A DNA stretch of 64,000 bases from Cystobacter ferrugineus (GTDB lineage: Bacteria > Myxococcota > Myxococcia > Myxococcales > Myxococcaceae): NCBI RefSeq assembly GCF_001887355.1, contig NZ_MPIN01000004.1, positions 891,989-955,988 on the forward strand. The letters are read 5' to 3'. This document shows, in pieces, positions 1 through 10,200 of this stretch. How positions within the stretch are numbered: position 1 is the stretch's first letter; each line of letters begins with the position of its first letter. Position numbers and translations under genes: made by a program. The notes under the pieces were generated by a model. That model searched no databases. It was given only the letters and a program-made list of their open reading frames with translations, and had not been told where the DNA came from.

Positions 1-1
1 A

Positions 2-1258
2 CGTTGTACTCCCGAGGCAAGCAAGGTGGCGCGGATCAGTAATTATTTCGAGGTCGCGCTGCAGCAGATAGGTGGCTTCCTCCGGGTGACGACCGACCAG
101 AACGAATTCATCGCGCAGATGCGTTCGGGATTGTTCAATACCTTCATCTTGATGCCAGATCGCAGCCTGGATGAAGGCTGTCTGTGGCCTGCAGTGAGCG
201 TTCCTCAATCGCCTCTTCTGTGTAGGGGCTTGGCGGATCGAGCACGCGCTGATCGCGGAGCTTTCATCGTCATCCATCCCGATTCGAGTCATTTCGATAT
301 GGCGGCTTGCTCCGAGGTGGTGGGGGGGCCATATCTTCCCTCCGATGCGCCCTCATCCCATGTGCTGCCTGGATATTATTTCCAGCTCTATGGGGGAGAA
401 GAGATCACGGTGGGTACTGATGCTTTCCGGCTCAACTCCGCCGTCAATTCGAACTGGCGGCCCGCGGCTTGGTACGAAATCGATATGGAGGCGCCTGAAA
501 ACGATGTGGCTGTCCTAAGCGCGTCCTATCAGAACAGCGGGTTTTTGAGCAGCACCTTCATTTTGGGTTTTGACCCGAGTAAGGCCTCGACACCCGAGAT
601 GTCGAGTAAGTTCTTCCAGAAGCTCCTGGAGCAAGCGTGGTCGGCCCCTGGCGAGTCGCACATCGGACTTGAAGTGATTCCGATGTCTATCCAATTGAAG
701 AATCTCGATTCCACGTACGTAGATGTCGAGGTCGAGCATCTGCTTGGTCCAAATCTGCTCGCGCTCGCTGCCACCCCCGCGGCCAACATCTCCGTGGATG
801 GTCATATCATCCAGTGGAGTAGAGTTTCGCTCCCACCCATGTCGTCAGTTGTTCTCCGCTATTACCAGAGGATTCCTGATGTCTATGGGGAACAAGAGGC
901 CTATACCCGGGTGTATGGATTGCTGGCCAGCGGTCGGCGGCAACTCTATAGCGCGCCCGGGGGGGGGTTCTTTGTCGACGGTACGGGCGCGGACCTGCTC
1001 ATGAACGCCCGGAACACTGTCGCGAATTTTCTACCCGCCACTGGAGACTTGGGAAGTCTTCGTCACGATATCGAGTCTGTACTCGACAGTATCGAGACTC
1101 GGCCAGTCTATACGAAGGCCGATGTCGAGGCCCTGATCCTCGACCTTTACGGGGTTGTGCATCAAACCAGAAGCATGAGCTTTCAATACCGGAAATCTGT
1201 TGAATTCGATTTGCTTCGGCTCATCTTCTACTGGGAGTCACGGTGGTCCGCGCTCTAG
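2..1258 (+). CDS. C-terminal part of a large protein of unknown function, upstream of RHS (5' end outside window)
   Basis: The frame is open from the left edge with no stop, so the protein probably begins outside the window; a GTG at 26 is the first possible internal start and would give 410 residues. I do not recognise the family. The first half has alternating hydrophobic strands and helices (for example FNTFILMPD, GAFIVIHPDSS) that could be a Rossmann- or amidotransferase-like fold. The middle (about residues 215-300) looks like a beta-sandwich of the DUF11/CARDB kind, and the C-terminus is helical. The stop overlaps the start of the RHS gene by 16 bases, so the two are likely translationally coupled. 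Third codon positions are visibly less G/C-rich than in most genes further right, which suggests acquisition together with the RHS locus. It may be an accessory or carrier for the RHS protein; that is inference. Confidence 0.6.
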   Translation, partial: RCTPEASKVARISNYFEVALQQIGGFLRVTTDQNEFIAQMRSGLFNTFILMPDRSLDEGCLWPAVSVPQSPLLCRGLADRARADRGAFIVIHPDSSHFDMAACSEVVGGPYLPSDAPSSHVLPGYYFQLYGGEEITVGTDAFRLNSAVNSNWRPAAWYEIDMEAPENDVAVLSASYQNSGFLSSTFILGFDPSKASTPEMSSKFFQKLLEQAWSAPGESHIGLEVIPMSIQLKNLDSTYVDVEVEHLLGPNLLALAATPAANISVDGHIIQWSRVSLPPMSSVVLRYYQRIPDVYGEQEAYTRVYGLLASGRRQLYSAPGGGFFVDGTGADLLMNARNTVANFLPATGDLGSLRHDIESVLDSIETRPVYTKADVEALILDLYGVVHQTRSMSFQYRKSVEFDLLRLIFYWESRWSAL

Positions 1259-4200
1259 TTTCAGCCTTCTTCTCGTTCGCGCTCGTCGCCTCCGCGGCGA
1301 CGCCGCCACATGCCATTCGCCTCGGCCGGTCTTCTCCGGACGTCGCCGAACTCGAGGCGGCCCGGGCCCGCACCGCGGCGCATGAGGCGAGGTTGCGCCA
1401 GCAGCGCGCTTCCACCGTGTCGACGGAGCAGTCGGCGCGAGTGGCCGTGCTGCTCCAGCAAGCCCAAGCGGCGGCGGGTCAGCCTCCGGCGGGCTGGCGC
1501 CGACTCACCTCGTGTGTCCTGGTTCCGGACGAGCATCGTCAGCGGATGGCCACCGCGAAGGCGCGGTTGGAAGAGGCGCGTGAGGCCGTGAGACAGGGCC
1601 TCGCCGAAGCGCGTGTCCACTTCGACGCGGTCGAGGTCTGGCTGCGGCGCACCGGTGGCGGGCAGAACGCGCTGGCCCGGCTCTCGGACGAGCGCGGCCG
1701 GCTCGAGTCGCGGGCAGGGGAGCTGGAGCGCACCATCACCGAGGTATCCGGTGTCCTGAGCTGTGACACCGGCTCCGTGTGGGATCGGCTCCCAGGTATC
1801 TGGCAGTGGAACAGGGGTCTGTTCGCCGTGGACAGGCTGGTGTCGCTGCGGGCTCGGCTCTCCGAGCTGGGCATGGAGCGAGGCTCCGGTGTCCTCTCCG
1901 CCGACCTCACCTACGTGCAGGGGCGGCTCCAGCCCGCGCAACTGCCCACCCAGGGCATCACTCCGGCCTACCAGTTGGCGGGAACCCCTGGCTACGAGCT
2001 GGAGGACACGACCCAGGACCGGGAGGTGGATCTCTCGTCCGAGATCACCGACAAGGCCACCGCGCTCGGGAGCGCCAAGGCCGCCCAGGAGTTCGTGAAC
2101 AACGAGCTGCGGCTCGATTGGTACTACGGCTCGCTCAAGGGGGCCACGCAGACGCTGCGGCAGAAGCGCGGCAATGATGCGGACCTGGCGGCATTGCTGG
2201 TGGCGCTGCTGCGTGCCCAGAAGACTCCCGCGCGTTTCGTGGAGGGGACCATCGAGCTGCCCATGGGCAAGCTCGCGGATCTGCTCGGCCTGCTCACCGA
2301 GGCGGAGTCCCAAGCCTTTTACGCGGCGGCGGCCGGTGGTCCTCCGTTCGAGTTGCTGGACGCCAAGAACAAGCTGGTGATCGCCGCATTGGGCAACACG
2401 GGGATTCCCTACGAGCCCGTGGTGTCTGGCGGGCTGGTGAGGGCGGTCCGGCTGAGCCACATCTGGGTGGAGGCCTACCTTCCCTATGGAGACTACCGTG
2501 GCGAGGGGGCGCGGCGGGATGGGCACCAGTGGGTGCCCATGGATCCCTCCATTCCGGGAGGCCCCAAGTATGTCGTGACCGAGCCGGCCCTCGACGTCCT
2601 GGCGGAGATGAACGTCAGCGCGGAACTGCTCACCCAGAGGTACCTCGCCGAGGGGAAGGGGAAGTCACCGCTCCAGTTCTGGAAGGAAGAAGTGACGGAG
2701 TTCCTATCCAGCCGCTCCGATGGCCTCTCCTACGAGCAGGTCCTGCGCCAGGTGGTGCAGAAGAAGCAGACGCTGTCCCTGCTCCCGGGTGCGTTGCCCT
2801 ATCGCGTCGTCTCGGTGCAGGGGGAGTACAGCTTCCTCCCCGAGAACCGCAAACACCGGCTGCACATCAGCGCGTGGGACGAGACCGGGGCGAACATCCT
2901 CGAGGTCACCCTGCCCACGCACCTCGTCGCGGGCCGGCGCGCCATCCTCACCTATGAGCCGGAGGACTCGTCGCTCATTCCCTCGGACGGCATCTACCAT
3001 GCTCCAGCCGCGCTGGTGCAGCTGCGTGCCGCCCTGCGCCTCGATGGGGTGGTGCGGGCCACGGCGACGGGTCTGGTGGGGCTCGGTGTCCGTCACCGCT
3101 GGGCGGTGGAAATGCTGTTGCCGGACGGCTCGAAGCGCCAGGTGGAGAACGAGCTCATCGCCGGCAACACGGTGGCGCTCGGATTGGGCACTCCCTTCAA
3201 CAATGCCCCGGAGCCCCAGTCACCGTCCGAGAAGGGGGCCGATGGACAGGCCTCGACCTTCCTCGCCGGGCGCGCTGCGGCCTATGTCAATGAATGGACC
3301 AAGGCGGAGGAGGAGCTGGCGCGACTCACCCGGGTGGTGCCGGTACGGCCCACGGCGAGTCTCGTGCTCGTGGAGAATCAGCTCCAGGTCAGGGAGGCCT
3401 TTGGCGTCCGCGAGCAGGTAGTGTGGAAGGGTCTCGAGGTCGACGCGGACCTGCGCAGCCTGGCTCCGCTCGAGCTGGTGACGGGGCGGGGCGGCGCGCT
3501 CCTGCGCCTGTCTGGCTACGAGGGCTCCTTCCAGGAGGCGAAGGTGCTCGCCGACAAGGTCTCCGTGCCCGCGGCCACCATGACGGCGGTGTCGGCCGTG
3601 ACGCTGCTCCAGGAGGCCCTCTCGCGTGGTGTGCCGGTGGTGCGGGTTGATTCGTCCAACCTGGACACCGCGCTGGGCTCGGTGGCGGCCCCGCCCGAGG
3701 TGCTCGCCGACGTGCGCGAGCTGGTGACTCGCCGGAGGGAGGTGCTGATTCCGGCCACGCAACTCACCATCGAGAACTGGTCGGGAACGGGCTTCATCGC
3801 CCGGGATCCCCAGACGGAGGAGGGTGGCTACTTCCTCTCCGGGCGCCTGTCCGGCGGCCAGACGGTGGTGTCGCCAGACCGCTGGTCGGACCAGCAACTC
3901 GTGGATTGGCTCGAGCGTCCCGATGCGCCTTCTCCCACGGACGACCTCACGAAGGTGGCTCGCATCTCCAAGGTTCCGTCCACGGATCTGCAACGCGGTA
4001 CCGTCGGGCAGGCCCTGCCCCGCACTCTCGAGGTGGTCGTCGTTACCGGGGACAACACGCCCGTGCCCGTGCGCGGGGCCCTGGTGACCTTTCGCGGTGA
4101 CCAGGGCTCCAATGCGAAGTTCAAGGCAGACCTGCGCGAACTGGCGCCGGCCAGCAGTGTGACCGTGCGCACGGACGCCGCGGGGCGGGCACGCGTTCAT

Positions 4201-7200
4201 GCCTTCCCGGATACCGATATCGGTCATCTCTATGTCCTGGCTTCGGGCTCGCCTCAGGATGAGCGTCATGGCCTCAACATGGTGAGAGCGGAAGTCATGG
4301 GGCCGCAGGGGCTGCTTCAGATCGATGAGCCCTTCTGGTTCACGGCGAAGCCGGGGCCCGTGAAGAAGCTCTCGACGAACCTCGCCAACTACCGGACCGT
4401 CTATGACGTCGGAGTCGAGCTGGGTCTTCCCATGGAGGTCACGGCTCAAGACGAATATGACAACTTCATCGCCAACCAGTCCATCACCTGGACGTCGGAC
4501 AGTCCGGACGCGCGCTTCTTCGTTCCGAAGGCTGGTGGTGGGGCTCGCGTGCAATTCCTGGGCAGCGACCTGGACCAGACGCCGACGCGTGAAACGAAGA
4601 GTTCGACCCTGGGGTACTCGGGGGTGGGCTTCATCCCAGGCATGACGCCGGGTCCCTACTCGGTGACCGCGCGGACTTCCATTCCGGGTTGCACGGCGAG
4701 TGACGCCTCGAGCTGCACGGTGTCTCGGCTTTTCACGCTCCAGACGACGGCCGGGCGGGAGTTCATCTTCCGCGTGGCAACGCCAGACATCGGTATCAGT
4801 GACGGCGCGAGGTTCGCTGACATCCCCACGCCCCTCAACGCCGAGATCCTGCGGCGCAATTCCCAGGACAACAAGTGGACGCCGGTGACTGGCGAGGAGC
4901 CCGATATCCAGTCAGCGACCGTCACCATGAAGGTGTTGGATCACTCCGAGGTCGTGTTGAGTTCCAGGACGGTCTCTCCGCATGAGCTCGGCGCGACGCC
5001 CTCGACCGAGCTCATCGACGGTAAGGACAACGTCGTCTTGTGGCCGGGCTATGATTTGATGGACGAGTACCAGTGGATCGACTTCACTGCCGCGGTGAAG
5101 CTGAAGGTACGTCCCCCGAGCAAGACGCCACCTCCAGATCCGATCTTCGACACCTTCTACACGGTCTTCTATTACTCGGGTGTTCCGAAGGTTGCCTTTG
5201 GCACGCCGAAGGCGGCCGGAGGCGTGCAGGCCTTGGATGCATGCGGGCAGGTCAACCCGGATGACAGGAGCCTGTATCTCCAAATCTCCAACCCCGCGAC
5301 CTTCCCCCTCTACGCGAAGTTGATTCCTCATCCGGATGGGGGCATGGGCACGATGTTCCAGGTGTCGGACTCTCTGCCCAAGGATCCCGCCGACCCGACA
5401 CGCCTGCTCGTTTCCCCGAAGGCCATCAACCACATCCCCCTCGAGCTGCCTGTCAGCTCGGTTGGTGGCAAGGTGGAGGTGGTGCTCTACGCGCCAGACT
5501 TCAAGGGGAGCGCGGCCAGCCGGAAGGAGATCAGCAGGACCTTCCTTCCGCTGAGCCGGACACGTGGAGGGGCGAAGCCCGCGGAAGCGCAGCTCCATGC
5601 GAGCATCGTCCTCTCGGTTCGCAACTTCGCGGCGGCCTGGTCCAAGCCGCAGGGGTCGGAAGGAGAGCCCATCCGGGTTCCGAAGACCATCCTTCGCCCC
5701 GCGACGCTTCCCATCTGCGTCAACGAGTCGGGCACGCTCCAGGTCATCTCGGGTGGAAATCTCGTCTCGGGAGCCCAGGTGACGCTCTTGTCGGGAGGTG
5801 CGCTGAACGTGCAGCCTCTGCCTCCCACGGACGGGCATGAAGTCCCCGTGCCAGGCGGTGGCTCGGCTGGCGTGCTCACCGCGGTGATTCCCCCTGGGGA
5901 TCCGAGTGGTCAGGACGTCGTGGTGAAGTTCACTCCGGTGGACCCTCTCGCCACCATTCCGGACAGTACCGTCCGGCTCCTCACCTCGGTGGAAGACGCG
6001 AGCGCCCTGCCCCTGGGGCACACCTTCGTCAAGGATGTCAGCACGGTCGACGGGCACCTGGTGAAGCAGTCGGTGGACCTGGAGGTCAAGGGGCGGAGCC
6101 CCGGGCTGCAGCTCGTGCGCAGCTATACGAGCCGGGGGCACGATGCCAGCCCGCTCGGCGAGGGTTGGTCTCACTCGTACCGCAGCTATGTCCTGCAGTC
6201 CTGGAGCCAGGAGGACAACGTCGCCCGCTATATGTTGGTGGGAGGGGAGGGGACGGGTCAGACCTTCGACTGCAATCCCATTGATGACACCCAGTGCATC
6301 AACCAGGAGGGGTTCCATGGGACCTTCCGGAAGGAGAAGGTCACCACTCCGGGGTCTGGCACGAAGGAGTTGCTGGTCTTCCGTGCGAAGGACGGAACCG
6401 AGTACCGCTACGGTCCCGTTGCCGCTTCGGAGAAGGGTCCGCGCTATCCACTCGTGTCCATCCGGAGCGCCACGGGCAACACGCTCGAGCTCGAGTACGG
6501 TGGGCTCGAGACCGACCAGGAGGTGAGCCGTGTCTTCGAGCCGGGCCGCCGGCGCTTCCTGCAGTTCTCCTATGAGCGTCCCGCTGGAGCCCCGCGCGCG
6601 CGGCTGGCCCGGGTGGACCTCTACCAGAACCCCCAGTCTCCCGAGCACCTGGGCGTCTGCATCGCCTATCGGTACAACGGCCAGAGCAACCTCTCGGCCG
6701 TCCAGCGCTATGACAGCCAGTGCCCTGACACTCCGGGGGCGTTCGCGGCGCTTCGCGAGGAGTCGTTCACGTACGTGAATAGCAGTGAGGAGGACCTGCG
6801 GAACAACCTGGAAAGTTGGACGGATGCCAACGGTCACACCACGACCTATGTGTACTACGCGGCCGATGCTTCGCTTCCCGGTGAGAGCGATTACCTGGAG
6901 TTCGGGAGAAAGCAGGAGCGCATCCGGTTCGTGAAGGAGCCGGAAGGGGCCACGACCGAGTTCATCTATTCACTGACTCGGAGCGACGTGACGATCTTCG
7001 GCGTGCCCATCAAGGCCTTCGTGACCGAGGTGAGGGGTCCTCGGCCCGATGTCACCCAGGGCACGCGCTATTACATGGATCTCTATGGAACGGCGGTCCA
7101 TGTCGAGCGGCCCTTGAGCGAAGGCGTCATGGCGACGACCTCCTCGGTCTGGTCGCCGGTGCACATGCGTCGGACCGCGGAGAAGGATGCCCGGGGCCGG

Positions 7201-10200
7201 GAGACGGCATTCTCGTACGACGCCCGCGGCAATCTCATCATGCGCCGGATCTCGCTCGCGGCCCTGAGCGCGCCTCCCGAGCAAGGCGGGAATACCCAGA
7301 CCGTCAGGCTGGCCAGCCCGAATGCCGACCCGAATGCCATCGAGCAAGAGGTTGGCGAATACGTGGAGAAGTGGAGCTACGATCCCTCCTTCAACCAGCC
7401 CGTCTGCACGATGGATGCGGAGGGACGCATCACGACCCTGACACTGCACCCCGGGACCGGGCTCGTGCTGGAGTCGCGGCGCTACGCGCAGCCGGTTTCT
7501 CGGAGTGACCGGTCGGGCACGATGTCGTGCGAGGAGCTCGCCTCCTTGCTGCCGACGAGTTCCGCGGACATCGTCCAGAAGAGGGCCTATTGCGGCGTCG
7601 CCGGGGGCTCCTGCCCGCAGAATGCCATCACGGGCGATCTGGTGGCGACCTGGACCGAGGGAGAGCTCAACCGCAACGACATCAAGAGCTATGACCTCTG
7701 GGGTCTGCCTTCCGTTCAGGAAGCCACGGTTGGTAGTGGCTCCCCGCCAATCGTCACCACTCTCGTTCGCGATTCGCATGGGATGGTCGAGCGGCAGGAG
7801 GACACCTTCGGACACGTCACGACCTGGGAGTACGATGGTTTGGACCGTGTCGTCCGCACAGAGCGCCTCAATGACAAGGTGGCGGACGCCACGCGCCTGC
7901 CCACGGCGTCGCCGTCCATGACGCAGACGTTCAGCTACTACCCGGGAGGGCAGCTCCAGAGCGAAACGAATGGCATCGCCGGCTTCGAGCGCCACTACAC
8001 GCTCGATGGGCTCAATCGCGTCAAGGAGGTCCGCGAGAAAGGCGGCCTGCTGACCGGGGAACTGGTCACCGAGTATGGCTATGACGAAACAGGCAATCGT
8101 ACGCGGGTGACGGACCGCCGTGGGGTGACGACGACCACCCGGTATGATTGGGGTGACCGTCCCATCGAGACCTCCGTGCAGGTATTGGATGGAGGGGGCG
8201 TGTACGCGAGCCAGGGCGGCGTGAATCCCTCGGGACCCCAGGTGACCGCGACGTTCGGTTACGACGCCGTGGGAAACAAGTTCTACGAAACCGACCTCTA
8301 CGGGCGCCGGACGGAATATGTCTTCAATTCACTCTACCGGAGGGTGGAGCGCAAATCGCCCACCGTGCCGGGTGCTCGCTTCGGGGATGGCGTCGTCAGT
8401 TACGTGACCACGAGCCGTTACGACCTCGTGGGCAACCTCACGAAGACGACCGACGGCAACGAGCACGCCACGTGGATGTTCCATGACTTCGCCAATCGCC
8501 TGGAACTCACGTGGGACGCCGCCGGACGCGCGGAGCACCGTCAGTACGACCACAATGGGAACCTGCTCGTCCTGAAGCGGAGCAGTGGTGGCTCCGTCAG
8601 CAATGGGAGCGTCAGCGGTGGTTCGGTCCACCTGACACAAACGACGGAGTACGATGGGCTCAATCGGCCGCTGTTCGTACGGGAGCGGTACCAGCACCCG
8701 GATGAGAATGGCTCGCTCAGCTCGCGCGAGCGGAGCACCCAGACGCATTACGCGGATGCGCAGAACGCCGTCACGGTCAAGGATGCCCGAGGCTTCTTGA
8801 ATACGACGGTGAAGGATGACGCCGACCGTGTCATTCGCGTGGTGGTGGATGCCGCGGCGGGATCGCTGTCGGGACCGCTGACGCGTGATCCGGATGATCG
8901 GACGTTGGGCTCGGCCTTGAGCCTGACCACGCTGCATGGGTATGATGGCAATGGCAATCTGGCCACCGAGGTGGATCCGCTTGGCCGCAAGACGACGCAC
9001 TCGTTCGATGGCCTGAACCGGCGCCTGGAAACACATACTCCGATGCAGGGGGTGGAGGAGAGCTTCTCCTATGATGGGGAAGGCTCCGTCATCGCCCATG
9101 TGGACGCACGGGGTGTGCGGAACGAGTTCAGCTTCGACATGCTCCGCCGGCCCGTCACCCATTGGCTGGTGGAGAGCCTGACCAAGGGAGGGGCACGGCT
9201 GGCCCTGCTGACGCGGACCTACGGCGAGACCTTGGACCGGCTGGCCTCCGTGAGGGAGGTGGATGCGCGAGGCAACCCCACCACTCGTTACTCGGATGCG
9301 CTCCAGCGGGAGATCCGCGTGGTGGACGCCAAGGGAAAGGAGCAGGCCACGCGCTACGATGCCGTCAACGTGCGCGAGCAGCGTGATCGCAAGAACTACG
9401 TCACGCGCAAGGAATACGACGAGGTCAATCGTCTGGTGGGGCAGCAGGACCTCTTGACGACGGGCGAGGTGAAGTACTCGCAATCCATCGCCTACGATGA
9501 TGCCCACCAGAGCGAGACGCATACCGACCGCCGTCTCATTCCGCTGAAGAAGCAGATGGATGGCCTGGGGCGGGTGGTGCGCACCATTCGAGGGACCGCG
9601 GCGCCGTTCCAGACGGAGGAGACGGTCTACAACGCCGGGAACCTGGTGGTCGAAGGGATCGATGCGAACAAGCACCGCAAGGAGTGGCGGTACGACGGCG
9701 CTGGACGCAAGGTGTCCGAGACGCTCGGGGCGGGCAGTGCCCTGGCCGCGACGACGGCCTACCAATACGACGCGGTGGGCAACCTGGTGGAGCGGAAGGG
9801 GCCTCGCACGCGGAACATCGCTTTCGACGAGCACAACAGCTTCGACTCGCTGAACCGGCTGGTGCGCCGAGAGGACGCGCTGGGCAACGTGTGGCTGACG
9901 GCCTACGACGCGGTGGGCAACAAGGTGTGCGAGAACCGTCCGCTCGGGTCGCCGCCAGCGTTGAGCGACACGCAGATCGCCGGGATGTCCCTGACGGAAC
10001 TCCAGGACCAGGTGTGCGGTGGCACTCAGGTTACCCGGTACGAGTACGATGAGCTCGGCAAGCTCACCTCCGTGAAGGATGCGAACGGGGGTCTGCATAC
10101 CTTCGTCTACGACGCCGCGCGTAACCTGGTGGCGAAACAAGATGCCCGGCAGAACCTGACGACCTACGAGTACGACGAACTCAATCTTCGTCAGGCCGAG

